From NCBI RefSeq assembly GCF_900111005.1, contig NZ_FOFV01000008.1:248001-312000 (forward strand): DNA of 64,000 nt, in the 5' to 3' direction. A program made the translations under genes and the position numbers. The notes under the pieces are model-generated. The model saw only the letters and a program-made list of their open reading frames with translations, was not told the origin of the DNA and searched no databases. Every line of letters begins with the position of its first letter. Position 1 is the stretch's first letter. Of this stretch, positions 1 through 8,218 are shown piece after piece. Source of the stretch: Lentzea albida. GTDB lineage: Bacteria > Actinomycetota > Actinomycetes > Mycobacteriales > Pseudonocardiaceae.

Positions 1-2
1 GC

Positions 3-212
3 CGGTGGACCGTCGAGCCGAACCCCGTCGAGGTCGTGTGCGGGCTCGGCGCCGGGGACGCGTTCGGCGGCTCCCTGGTGCACGGCCTGCTGTCCGGCTG
101 GGACCCGGTGAAGATCGCGCGGTACGCCAACGCGGCCGGCGCGATCGTCGCGTCCCGGCTGGCCTGCGCGGACGCGATGCCGGATCAGGAAGAGATCGAG
201 GAACTGCTGTGA
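3..212 (+). CDS. iolC: 5-dehydro-2-deoxygluconokinase, C-terminal end (partial)
   Basis: Only the last 69 codons lie in the window; the start is beyond the left edge. The reading frame contains CGLGAGDAFGGSL, the PfkB-family signature 2 with the catalytic Asp of GAGD, followed by a helix-rich C-terminus ending in EEIEELL. PfkB sugar kinases share this end. The IolC assignment comes from the downstream genes iolB and iolD: IolC phosphorylates 5-dehydro-2-deoxy-D-gluconate in myo-inositol breakdown. The stop codon overlaps the GTG start of the next gene in a GTGA, so translation is probably coupled. Another PfkB sugar kinase cannot be excluded from this fragment alone. Confidence 0.8.
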   Translation, partial: RWTVEPNPVEVVCGLGAGDAFGGSLVHGLLSGWDPVKIARYANAAGAIVASRLACADAMPDQEEIEELL

Positions 213-1114
213 TCACCGACGGCCAGTGGCGGGAACTGTTGTGGCGGCGGGCGGAGGACCCCGGTTCGATCAGACGGGCCTACCAGTCCCGCAAGCGGCG
301 GAACTCGTTGCTGAACGGCAAGTCCACGCTGTTCCTGGTCGCGGCGGACCACCCGGCGCGCGGCGCGCTCGGCGTCGGCGGTGACCCGCTGGCGATGGCC
401 GACCGCCGATCGTTGCTGGCCCGCCTGCTCACGGCGCTGGCGAACCCCGAGGTCGACGGCGTGCTCGGCACGCCGGACGTGATCGAGGACCTGCTGCTCC
501 TCGACGGCCTGGACGAACGCGTGGTCATCGGCTCGATGAACCGCGGCGGCCTGGCCGGTGCGGACTGGGAGATCGACGACAGGTTCACCGCGTACGACGC
601 GTCGTCCATCGCGACCTTCGGCCTGGACGGCGGCAAGATGCTGCTGCGCCTGGTCGACTCGGACCCCGGCACGATCCCGACGCTGGAAGGCTGCGCGCGG
701 GCCGTCACCGAACTCGCCGAGCACGGCCTGATGGCGATGGTCGAACCGCTGCCGTACAAGCGCGACCACAACGACAAGCTGGTGCTGCAGAAGGACTCCG
801 CGGCACTCTCCCGCGCGTCGGCCGTCGCCGCCGGTCTCGGCTCCACCTCGGCCTACACCTGGCTGAAGCTGCCCGCGCCGGAGGAGCCGGAGGTCGTGCT
901 GGACACCACGGCGTTGCCCGCGCTGGTGCTCGGCGGTGTGCCCTCCGAACGGCCGGAGGACGACCTCAAGTCGTGGGGCCGCTCGCTGCAACATCCGACC
1001 GTGCGCGGACTCGTCGTCGGCCGGGCGCTGCTGTACCCGCCGGACGGTGACGTGGCGTCCGCCGTCGCCGCCGCTGCCGAGATCCTGCGCGCCGCGAAGG
1101 GAGTCACGGAATGA
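209..1114 (+). CDS. Cgl0158-type phosphate aldolase of the inositol operon
   Basis: This 301-residue protein resembles the actinobacterial Cgl0158 family, DeoC/LacD-like TIM-barrel aldolases found in iol operons. An aldolase role on the phosphorylated product of IolC (2-deoxy-5-keto-gluconate 6-phosphate, giving DHAP and malonate semialdehyde) is inferred from position. Visible features are a conserved N-terminal segment (FLVAADHPARGALGVGGDP) and an acidic/basic core (MVEPLPYKRDHND). GTG at 209 is chosen because it overlaps the iolC stop by 4 nt (GTGA) and matches the start of homology; the gene ends in an ATGA overlap with iolB. It would supply the step otherwise assigned to IolJ, which is not seen here. 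Confidence 0.75.
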   Translation: MITDGQWRELLWRRAEDPGSIRRAYQSRKRRNSLLNGKSTLFLVAADHPARGALGVGGDPLAMADRRSLLARLLTALANPEVDGVLGTPDVIEDLLLLDGLDERVVIGSMNRGGLAGADWEIDDRFTAYDASSIATFGLDGGKMLLRLVDSDPGTIPTLEGCARAVTELAEHGLMAMVEPLPYKRDHNDKLVLQKDSAALSRASAVAAGLGSTSAYTWLKLPAPEEPEVVLDTTALPALVLGGVPSERPEDDLKSWGRSLQHPTVRGLVVGRALLYPPDGDVASAVAAAAEILRAAKGVTE

Positions 1115-1998
1115 GCCTGCACCGTCCACACGGGACACTTTCGACCTCCGGCGACGTCATCGCGCTGACCCCGGAGGACGCGGGCTGGGCCTACACCGGC
1201 CTGCGCGTGCTGCGGATCGAGGCCGGCGGCACGCGCACGGTCGAGACAGGCGAGTTCGAGGCGTTCGTGCTGCCGCTGGCCGGATCGCTGGCGGTCGAGG
1301 CCGACGGCGAGCGCTTCGAACTGCAGGGCCGCGAGTCGGTCTTCACCCGCGTCACGGACTTCGCCTACGTCCCGCGCGACGCCTCGGTCCGCCTGTCCTC
1401 TGTGGACGGCTGTGAGATCGCGCTTCCCATGGCGCGCTGCGAGAACCGCCTCACGCCGAAGTACGGCCCGGCCGACGGCGTGCCCGTCGAGGTGCGCGGC
1501 TCCGGCAACGCGACCCGCCAGGTCACGAACTTCGGCGTGCCCGGCGTCTGGGACCACGCGGACAAGCTCAACGCGTGCGAGCTGATCACCCCGGACGGCA
1601 ACTGGTCCTCGTACCCGCCGCACAAGCACGACGAGTCCGAGCCGTGCGAGGTGAACAACGAGGAGATCTACTACTTCCGCATCGCCGACCGCGACGGCGT
1701 CACCCCGTCCCGCACCGGCTTCGGCTTCCACCGCACGTACACCGACGACGGCACGATCGACGAGGACGTGACCGTGCGGGACGGCGACGTCTTCCTGATC
1801 CCGCGCGGCTACCACGGCCCGTGCGTCGCGGCGCCGGGATACCCCATGTACTACCTGAACGTTCTCGCTGGTCCGGGCCCCGAGCGCTCGATGGCGTTCT
1901 GCGACGACCCGGCCCACACCTGGGTCCGCGACAGCTGGGCGACGCAGGAACTGGACCCGCGTTGCCCGGTCACGACAGCAGAGGGGCGCGTCAAGTGA
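1111..1998 (+). CDS. iolB: 5-deoxy-glucuronate isomerase
   Basis: The 295-residue product is IolB, a bicupin metalloenzyme of the myo-inositol pathway that isomerises 5-deoxy-D-glucuronate to 2-deoxy-5-keto-D-gluconate, the substrate of IolC. The C-terminal cupin holds the recognisable stretch SSYPPHKHDE followed by EEIYYFR. The paired histidines and glutamates fit the metal site of the family, and the length is typical (about 270-300 aa). The ATG overlaps the upstream stop by 4 nt, and the gene's own stop overlaps the GTG of iolD, so iolC-aldolase-iolB-iolD forms one translationally coupled unit. Confidence 0.93.
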   Translation: MSLHRPHGTLSTSGDVIALTPEDAGWAYTGLRVLRIEAGGTRTVETGEFEAFVLPLAGSLAVEADGERFELQGRESVFTRVTDFAYVPRDASVRLSSVDGCEIALPMARCENRLTPKYGPADGVPVEVRGSGNATRQVTNFGVPGVWDHADKLNACELITPDGNWSSYPPHKHDESEPCEVNNEEIYYFRIADRDGVTPSRTGFGFHRTYTDDGTIDEDVTVRDGDVFLIPRGYHGPCVAAPGYPMYYLNVLAGPGPERSMAFCDDPAHTWVRDSWATQELDPRCPVTTAEGRVK

Positions 1999-3848
1999 AG
2001 CTCACGACCGCGCAGGCGCTGGTCCGCTGGATGCTCGCCCAGCAGACCGAACTGCAGGACGGCACCACGGCACCGCTGTTCCCCGGCGTGTTCGCGATCT
2101 TCGGCCACGGCAACGTGCTCGGCCTCGGCAACGCGCTGGAGGAGGTCCGCGACCGCCTCCCGGTGTGGCGCGGCCACAACGAGCAGGGCATGGCGCTCGC
2201 GGCCGTCGGCATCGGCAAGGCCACCCACCGTCGCCAGGTCGGCGTCGCCACGTCGTCGATCGGTCCCGGCGCCCTGAACATGGTCACCGCGGCGGGCGTC
2301 GCCCACGCGAACCGCCTGCCCCTCCTGCTGCTGCCCGGCGACACCTTCACCGGCCGCGCCCCGGACCCGGTCCTGCAGCAGGTCGAGCACTTCCACGACC
2401 CGACCGCGACGGTCAACGACGCGTTCCGCGCGGTCAGCCGCTACTTCGACCGCATCACCAGGCCCGAGCAGCTGCTGTCGACGTTGCCGCAGGTCGCGCG
2501 CGTCCTCACCGACCCGGCCGACTGCGGCCCGGTGACACTCGCGCTGCCCCAGGACGTCCAGGCGGAGTCCTACGACTTCCCCGATGCCCTGTTCGCCCCG
2601 GTCCTGCACCGACCGCTGCGCCTGCGCCCCGACCTCAACGCGCTCTCCGCGGCCGCCGCCGCCATCCGGAGCGCCTCCCGGCCGTTGCTGGTGCTGGGCG
2701 GCGGTGTCCGCTACTCCGGCGCGGCCGGCCGCGCCCTGCGGTTCGCCGAGCAGCACGGCATCCCGGTCGTCGAGACCACGGCGGGCCGCACGCTGGTCCC
2801 GCACGAGCACCCGCTGCACGCCGGTCCGCTCGGCATCACCGGCTCGACCTCGGCCAACGTCCTCGCGGGCGAAGCCGACCTGGTCATCGCCGTCGGAACG
2901 CGCCTGCAGGACTTCACCACCGCGTCCTGGACCGTCTTCTCCCCGGACGCGCACCTGCTCTCCCTGAACGCGGCCCGCTTCGACGCCGTGAAGCACGGCT
3001 CGACCGCGTTGGTGGCCGACGCCGACGAGGGCCTGCGCGAGCTCACCGACCTGCTGGCGTCCTGGCAGGCACCCGCGGACTGGGCCGCGCGAGCCCGGAC
3101 CGAGCGCGAGAAGTGGGACGCCCACATCACGAAGCTCCGCACCCCGGGCGAAGGCCTCCCGACCTACGCGCAGGTCGTCGGCGTCGTGAACGACGTCAGC
3201 GAGCCCACCGACTACGTCATGACGGCGTCCGGCGGCCTCCCCGGCGAACTGATCGGCGGCTGGCGCGCGACCGGCGAGTCCACGATGGACGTCGAGTACG
3301 GCTTCTCCTGCATGGGCTACGAACTGGCCGGCGCGTGGGGAGCCGCGATCGCCCACACGCAGGGCGTCGTCACCACGCTCCTCGGCGACGGCAGCTACCT
3401 GATGCTGAACTCCGAACTGTTCTCCGCGGCCTTCGCGGGCCACGGCTTCGTGGCGGTGGTCTGCGACAACGACGGCTACGCCGTGATCCACCGCCTCCAG
3501 ACCGGCCAGGGCGGCGCGGGCTACAACAACCTCTACGCCGACTGCACCTCGGCGCACCCCGAACCCCCGCGCACCGACTTCGCGGGTCACGCCGCCGCCA
3601 TGGGCTGCGCGGTGTTCACCGTCGACTCCCTCGGTGACCTGGAAGGCGCTTACCGCAAGGCGCGCGAAGTGACCCTCGCCGAGAAGCGCCCGGCCGTGGT
3701 CGTGATCCGCACGCACCCGTCGTCGTGGACCGAGGCCGGGGCGTGGTGGGAGGTCGGCGTGCCGGAGGTGGCGCACCGGCCGGAGATCACGTCGGCCCGC
3801 GAAGAGGTGCTGGAGGGCAAGGCGAAACAGGTCCGCTATCTAAGCTGA
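1995..3848 (+). CDS. iolD: 3D-(3,5/4)-trihydroxycyclohexane-1,2-dione hydrolase, ThDP-dependent
   Basis: This 617-residue enzyme opens the ring of trihydroxycyclohexane-1,2-dione to give 5-deoxy-glucuronate for IolB. It has the three-domain layout of ThDP enzymes. The N-terminal PYR domain carries the cofactor-activating Glu in GHNEQGMALAAVG. The central Rossmann-like domain includes RPLLVLGGGVRYSGA. The C-terminal PP domain has the GDGSYLMLN motif that binds Mg-diphosphate. GTG at 1995 is used because it gives the family-like N-terminus VKLTTAQALVRWMLAQQTE and a GTGA overlap with iolB. The length is normal. It is the last gene of the operon seen here; a 52-bp gap separates it from an unrelated gene. 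Confidence 0.95.
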   Translation: MKLTTAQALVRWMLAQQTELQDGTTAPLFPGVFAIFGHGNVLGLGNALEEVRDRLPVWRGHNEQGMALAAVGIGKATHRRQVGVATSSIGPGALNMVTAAGVAHANRLPLLLLPGDTFTGRAPDPVLQQVEHFHDPTATVNDAFRAVSRYFDRITRPEQLLSTLPQVARVLTDPADCGPVTLALPQDVQAESYDFPDALFAPVLHRPLRLRPDLNALSAAAAAIRSASRPLLVLGGGVRYSGAAGRALRFAEQHGIPVVETTAGRTLVPHEHPLHAGPLGITGSTSANVLAGEADLVIAVGTRLQDFTTASWTVFSPDAHLLSLNAARFDAVKHGSTALVADADEGLRELTDLLASWQAPADWAARARTEREKWDAHITKLRTPGEGLPTYAQVVGVVNDVSEPTDYVMTASGGLPGELIGGWRATGESTMDVEYGFSCMGYELAGAWGAAIAHTQGVVTTLLGDGSYLMLNSELFSAAFAGHGFVAVVCDNDGYAVIHRLQTGQGGAGYNNLYADCTSAHPEPPRTDFAGHAAAMGCAVFTVDSLGDLEGAYRKAREVTLAEKRPAVVVIRTHPSSWTEAGAWWEVGVPEVAHRPEITSAREEVLEGKAKQVRYLS

Positions 3849-3900
3849 ACCCCAACAGCGGCTGGCGCGCGACCAGTGGCTGTCGCGAGGATGACCCTCC

Positions 3901-4677
3901 GTGAGCAAGCGGATGTTCCGGCTCGGGGCGGTCGCCCTGGTCGTGCTCGGTGTCGCCCTGCTGGCTTCTCCGCGATCGATGGTCTTCGGAGGGCTGCTGG
4001 TCGTCGCCGGAGGCGCGCTGGCCTGGTTGCAGGTCAGGGACGGCCAGCTGGTCACCCGCTACCGCCAGGCCGTCGAGAACCTCGGCAGCGACCAGGCCGA
4101 GGTGCGGATCGACGGCCTGCACGCGCTGGAACAGATCGCGAAGGAGGCGGCCAGGAGCCGCGCGCTCGTCGACGACACCATCGGGGACTTCCTGCGCGAG
4201 CGGTCCCCGTGGCCGACCGAGCACCCGCCGGGGCAGGCCGGCGCGAGTCCGGACGTGGAGAAGGCCCTGGCGATCCTGCTCGGCAGGCCCGGCGCGGCGG
4301 TCGACCTGTCCCACGTCGACCTGCGGGGCGCCGACCTGGGCAAGCGGGAACTGGCCGGAGCGGTGGCCCGCCGGTCGAACCTCGCCGGGGCGCGGTTGTT
4401 CGGCACGTGCCTCGACCGGTGCGTCCTCGACGCCACCGACCTGACGCAGGCGGACCTGCGCGGGGCCTCCCTGCGCGAGGCCTCGCTGCGGGTCGCCCAC
4501 CTCGAAGGCGCGGACCTGCGCGCCGCCGATCTCACGGACGCGGACCTGCGCGGCGCCGACATGCGCGCCGTCAACCTGGACAAGGCCGTCCTGACCGGGG
4601 CGCGCGTCAACCGCGGGACGCTCTGGCCGCCCGACTTCACGCCGGCCCGTGTCTCCGCGTCGTTGTTCAGTGACTGA
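3901..4677 (+). CDS. Membrane-anchored pentapeptide-repeat protein
   Basis: This 258-residue protein starts with two hydrophobic segments (about residues 5-40) and a soluble linker. From about residue 135 it runs into a series of A(D/N)LxX pentapeptides such as ADLRG, ADLTD, ADLRG and ADMRA, which fold as a right-handed quadrilateral beta-helix. A region around residues 60-80 (IDGLHALEQIAKEA) is a common companion segment of actinobacterial membrane pentapeptide proteins. The family has varied or unknown roles; nothing here indicates a gyrase-protecting Qnr type. It stands alone between the iol operon and an oxidoreductase gene. Confidence 0.8.
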   Translation: MSKRMFRLGAVALVVLGVALLASPRSMVFGGLLVVAGGALAWLQVRDGQLVTRYRQAVENLGSDQAEVRIDGLHALEQIAKEAARSRALVDDTIGDFLRERSPWPTEHPPGQAGASPDVEKALAILLGRPGAAVDLSHVDLRGADLGKRELAGAVARRSNLAGARLFGTCLDRCVLDATDLTQADLRGASLREASLRVAHLEGADLRAADLTDADLRGADMRAVNLDKAVLTGARVNRGTLWPPDFTPARVSASLFSD

Positions 4678-4759
4678 GACGACCCGTCGGTGGGGAACAA
4701 CCCGCCGAGCCGCTCCCTTGAACACTTAGTTAGGTCTACGAACGTTCGAGGGAGCTCTC

Positions 4760-5755
4760 GTGAGCCTGTTGTTCTCCCCGCTGACCCTGCGCTCGGTCAC
4801 GCTGCCCAACCGCATCGCGGTCAGCCCCATGTGCCAGTACTCGGTCGAGAAGGAAGACGGCGTCCCCACCGACTGGCACCTCGTCCACCTGGGTTCCCGC
4901 GCTGTTGGCGGCGCCGGACTCGTCATGGCCGAGGCCACGGCCGTCGAGGCGCGCGGCCGCATCTCGCCGCAGGACGTCGGCATCTGGAACGACGAGCAGG
5001 TCGAGGCCTGGAAGCCGATCACGAAGTTCATCAAGGAGCACGGCTCGGTGCCCGCGATCCAGCTCGCGCACGCCGGCCGCAAGGCGATCGGCGACTGGGT
5101 GCCGGTGGCGCCCACGACGGAGCCGTTCCCCGGCGGTAACCAGCCGGAAAAGCTCACCCACCACACTGCGATCGTGAAGGCGTTCGTGGACGGTGCCCTG
5201 CGCGCGCTCGAAGCCGGCTTCGAGGTCCTCGAGATCCACGCCGCGCACGGTTACCTGCTGCACGAGTACTACTCGCCGCTGACGAACGAGGGCAGCACTG
5301 AGGAACGCATCGCCGTCCCCGTCGAGGTCACCGCGGCCGTGAGGGCAGCGGTCGGCCCGGACGTGCCCGTGATCGTGAGGATCAGCGGCACCGACTGGGT
5401 GGAGGGCGGCTGGACCGCCGACGACAGCGTCGTGCTGGCACAGGCGCTCAAGGCAGCGGGTGCTGACCTGATCGACGTGTCCAGCGGTGGCAACACCGCG
5501 CAGGCGGACATCCCGATCGGGCCCGGCTACCAGGTGCCGCTCGCCGAGGCGGTGCGACGCAAGGCAGACGTGCCCACGGGTGCGGTCGGCCTGATCACCG
5601 AGGCGAAGCAGGCCGAACAGATCTTGACGGACGGTTCCGCCGACCTGGTCCTGCTCGCGCGCGAACTGCTCCGCGACCCGTACTGGCCGCTGCACGCGGC
5701 ACAGCAGTTGGGTGTGGAGGTCAGGGCGCCGAAGCAGTACGCCAGGGCGTTCTGA
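4760..5755 (+). CDS. Old Yellow Enzyme (YqjM-type NADH:flavin oxidoreductase)
   Basis: The 331-residue single-domain FMN TIM barrel matches the thermophilic-like/YqjM class of ene-reductases. Visible motifs are SPMCQYS near the N-terminus (Cys and Tyr at the active site), GGAGLVMAEATAVEARG, QLAHAGRKA (FMN contact) and EIHAAHGYLLHEYYSPLTN, with the substrate-binding His pair typical of this class. Such enzymes reduce the C=C bond of alpha,beta-unsaturated carbonyls; the natural substrate is unknown. GTG at 4760 gives the usual N-terminus. A perfect 10-bp palindrome at 4739-4748 sits just before the start and may be a regulator site. A strong hairpin follows the gene. Confidence 0.9.
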   Translation: MSLLFSPLTLRSVTLPNRIAVSPMCQYSVEKEDGVPTDWHLVHLGSRAVGGAGLVMAEATAVEARGRISPQDVGIWNDEQVEAWKPITKFIKEHGSVPAIQLAHAGRKAIGDWVPVAPTTEPFPGGNQPEKLTHHTAIVKAFVDGALRALEAGFEVLEIHAAHGYLLHEYYSPLTNEGSTEERIAVPVEVTAAVRAAVGPDVPVIVRISGTDWVEGGWTADDSVVLAQALKAAGADLIDVSSGGNTAQADIPIGPGYQVPLAEAVRRKADVPTGAVGLITEAKQAEQILTDGSADLVLLARELLRDPYWPLHAAQQLGVEVRAPKQYARAF

Positions 5756-5766
5756 AAGAGCCCTCA

Positions 5767-5816
5767 GAGTTCAAGGGCTGGGCGCCGGGGTTACCGGTTG
5801 CCCAACCCTTGAACTC
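5767..5816. terminator. Bidirectional terminator hairpin
   Basis: A 17-bp inverted repeat (5767-5783 with 5800-5816, one G-U pair) encloses a 16-nt loop. It lies between the stop of the + strand oxidoreductase (5755) and the stop of the - strand DUF3073 gene (5829), where a shared factor-independent terminator is expected. There is no long T tract, as is usual in high-GC actinobacteria. Confidence 0.75.
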
Positions 5817-5828
5817 CGAAGGCTGAAT

Positions 5829-6017
5829 TCAGCGACGGTAGTCGTCGTAGTCGTCGTACGGGTCGTCGTGTGGCTCGTCGCCACCACCACTCCCGTTCGT
5901 CGACCTTTCATCAGTCGACAGCTCGCGCTGCAACGCAGCGAAGTCGGTCTCATGAGAGCTGTATTTGAGCTCCCTGGCGACCTTCGTCTGCTTGGCCTTA
6001 GCTCGGCCGCGCCCCAT
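5829..6017 (-). CDS. DUF3073 small acidic-tailed protein
   Basis: A 62-residue protein starts MGRGRAKAKQTKVARELKYS, which is diagnostic of the actinobacterial DUF3073 family. A basic N-terminal half is followed by a very acidic tyrosine/aspartate tail (DDPYDDYDDYRR). The function is unknown; the family is widespread in Actinobacteria. The ATG at 6017 is fixed by the conserved N-terminus, and the longer upstream frame shows no family similarity. It is convergent with the oxidoreductase gene, from which a terminator hairpin separates it, and divergent from the next gene. Confidence 0.85.
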   Translation of the reverse strand: MGRGRAKAKQTKVARELKYSSHETDFAALQRELSTDERSTNGSGGGDEPHDDPYDDYDDYRR

Positions 6018-6190
6018 GGCTCGACCCCCTCGCACAGGGACGGGGGCGGCCGGGGGAACGGCGGCCCCACTCGTCTCGACAACTGATTCCTGGTAACTAC
6101 CGTACCGTGCCGATGGGGTTCCTCGCGACGCGGTAGGCGTGACACGTACCGCCAAATCTCGTTGCCGCCCCCGAGTGGAAGGATGCACAG

Positions 6191-7051
6191 GTGCCCAGAC
6201 CGTTCGTCGCCTACCTACGGGTGTACGAACCGTTATCGGTCTTGGACGCAAAGCTAGCTTCCAAGGTGGAAAAAGCCCTGGAAGCGGGCCCGATCCCCCG
6301 GTCGGAGGCAGGCGACAGGGAACGGGAGCTGTGGTTGCGATCACAGTTGGGACAAAAGCTCCTCCCGGGCGAGTCCTTCGACGTCATGACGATCAGTCCG
6401 GCCGAGGTCCCGACCTCCGAGGCCGCGAAGGTCGGCCCCGCCCCGCTCGTCTGCCCGCTCGACATCAGGGCCCGCTCCGCCGCCGCCCTCGTGGGCTTCC
6501 TGGCGACCGCCCCGCCGATCCTGCAGGACGCGGCCCTGAACCTCTCCCCGGAGACGGTCCGGGCCCGCGCGTCCGCCGTGATGGCCGAACTCGCCGCGGG
6601 CGCCGTCCACGTCATCTCCACGACCTGGACGATCCCGCTCCCGTGGTTCGCCCTCGTGGACCCGGCCCAGCGCCGGGTGGTGCTCGCAGGCTCCCAGGAC
6701 GACCCCGAACGGCAGGTGTCGTGGCGGGTCGCCATGGCCGACGCCCGGCGCCGCGTGGCACGGGCCCTTAAGGTCGTGAAGCGCTCGCTGGGCGACGAGG
6801 GCCCGGCCAAGGTCCTCGCCGACACGGGCCGCTGGCTCGAGCACTTCCACCCGCACGCGGCCGTGGAGCTCGACTACGGCGGCCTGGTGCAGCTGCTGGA
6901 GGACAAGGACCTGCTGGAGGACACCTCGGCGGCGGACGTGAACGCCATCGTCGACGCCCTCGAGGCGGACGACGCCGAGGAGGTCGCGCTGCGCTACGAG
7001 TCGCTGCGCGAGTTCTGGAGCGAACTGGCCCGCAGGGAACGCCACGGCTGA
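6191..7051 (+). CDS. Conserved actinobacterial protein of unknown function
   Basis: The 286-residue soluble protein begins MPRPFVAYLRVYEPLSVLD and has a regular alpha/beta composition with no signal peptide or membrane segment. A central stretch (TWTIPLPWFALVDPAQRRV) and a C-terminal acidic helical part are characteristic of a conserved actinobacterial family without assigned function. GTG at 6191 follows GGAAGG at a plausible ribosome-binding distance. Its 3' end overlaps the 3' end of the convergent MFS gene by 58 bp, so the two genes may interfere at the transcript level. I do not assign a role. Confidence 0.75.
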   Translation: MPRPFVAYLRVYEPLSVLDAKLASKVEKALEAGPIPRSEAGDRERELWLRSQLGQKLLPGESFDVMTISPAEVPTSEAAKVGPAPLVCPLDIRARSAAALVGFLATAPPILQDAALNLSPETVRARASAVMAELAAGAVHVISTTWTIPLPWFALVDPAQRRVVLAGSQDDPERQVSWRVAMADARRRVARALKVVKRSLGDEGPAKVLADTGRWLEHFHPHAAVELDYGGLVQLLEDKDLLEDTSAADVNAIVDALEADDAEEVALRYESLREFWSELARRERHG

Positions 7052-8175
7052 AGCAGCACCCGCGCGGCCAGCGCGCACACGGCCGCGAGCACCATCGCCG
7101 CCGGCCAGCCGACCGTCACGGCGACGAAGCTCGCGACGAACGGGGTCAGCGAGGCGCTGAGGTAGTTCGCCGAGTTCTGCATGGCGATCGCGGTGGCGCT
7201 GCGGCCGTCCGGCGCCAGCTCGCCCGCCTCGGTGACCGCGAGGCCGTTCCAGCACAGCGCGCACAGCGCCGTCGGCACCAGCACCGCGACCAGCAGCGGC
7301 AACGGTGCCTGGTCCAGCACCGCGACCAGCACGAACCCGCCCGCGGTGACCAGCGAGACGATCTTCAGCGGCCCGATCCGGCTGCGCGCCCTGTCCGACC
7401 ACACGCCGGCGGCGAGCCGTCCGGCGCCGCCCAGCACCTGGGCGACGGCGAACACGGCCGCAGCGGCCGTGACGCTCATGCCGCGGTGCTCGTGCAGGAG
7501 AGGCACCGTCAGGGCCGTGGCGGTGAACTGGGGCACCACGAGCAGGCCGCTGGCGAGCGACAGCCTCAGCAGCCGCGGGTCCCGGAGCACCAGGCCGTGC
7601 TCGGAGCTCGCCCGGATCGCGCCAGGGGGCTCGCGGACCAGCAACGCCACGGCGAGCGCCACGAACGCCGTCACGCCCGCCAGCACGACGAACGCGGTGG
7701 GCACGCCGGCCGAGAGGGCGATCCCGGGCAGGACGGCCGCGGTGAACGCCGCGCCGAGCGGGGTCGCCGTCTGCCGGACGCCCATGGCGAGGCCGCGGGA
7801 CTCCTTGCCGAACCACGACATGACCGCCCGGCCGCTGGCCGCGTTGACGCTCGCGCCGAACAGACCGGCACCGAGCAGCGCGAGACCGGCGAGCCAGGCG
7901 TTGCCGAGCGCCACCGCGAGAAGGCAGGCCGCGGCACCCACGCCGCCGATGGTCATCACGAGCCGTTCGCCGCGGCGGTCCGCGAGAACTCCCCACGGCA
8001 CGAGAGCAATCATCGTGCCGAGGTTCACCGCGCCGAGGAGCAGCCCTACCTGCGGCAACGTCAGGGAGAAGTGCTGTTGGAGCTGCGGGCTGATCGCGGG
8101 CAGACCGAGGAAGACGGCCGCGTTCGTGCCCTGCGCCAACGCCCCGACAGACAGCACGACCCAGCGGTACCCCAT
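6994..8175 (-). CDS. MFS transporter
   Basis: This 393-residue protein has twelve predicted hydrophobic helices and the major facilitator layout. The conserved loop between helices 2 and 3 reads WGVLADRRGERLVM, close to the family motif GxLaDrxGrkxxl, and a second-half counterpart (AAGVWSDRARSRIG) lies between helices 8 and 9. The second helix region is preceded by ISPQLQQHFSLTLPQVGLL, common in the CynX/OxlT-like and sugar-exporter-like groups. The substrate cannot be read from the sequence. The gene is monocistronic and overlaps its convergent neighbour at the 3' end. Confidence 0.88.
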   Translation of the reverse strand: MGYRWVVLSVGALAQGTNAAVFLGLPAISPQLQQHFSLTLPQVGLLLGAVNLGTMIALVPWGVLADRRGERLVMTIGGVGAAACLLAVALGNAWLAGLALLGAGLFGASVNAASGRAVMSWFGKESRGLAMGVRQTATPLGAAFTAAVLPGIALSAGVPTAFVVLAGVTAFVALAVALLVREPPGAIRASSEHGLVLRDPRLLRLSLASGLLVVPQFTATALTVPLLHEHRGMSVTAAAAVFAVAQVLGGAGRLAAGVWSDRARSRIGPLKIVSLVTAGGFVLVAVLDQAPLPLLVAVLVPTALCALCWNGLAVTEAGELAPDGRSATAIAMQNSANYLSASLTPFVASFVAVTVGWPAAMVLAAVCALAARVLLQPWRSLRASSLQNSRSDS

Positions 8176-8218
8176 GGGGGCACGCTAGGTCGGCTGCTCA
8201 GAAAGTGGAACGGTTGTC

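Noticed and set aside
1851-3776. 641-residue protein antisense to iolD
   Set aside because: Antisense to a clear ThDP enzyme and rich in Arg/Gly/Val with no recognisable domain.
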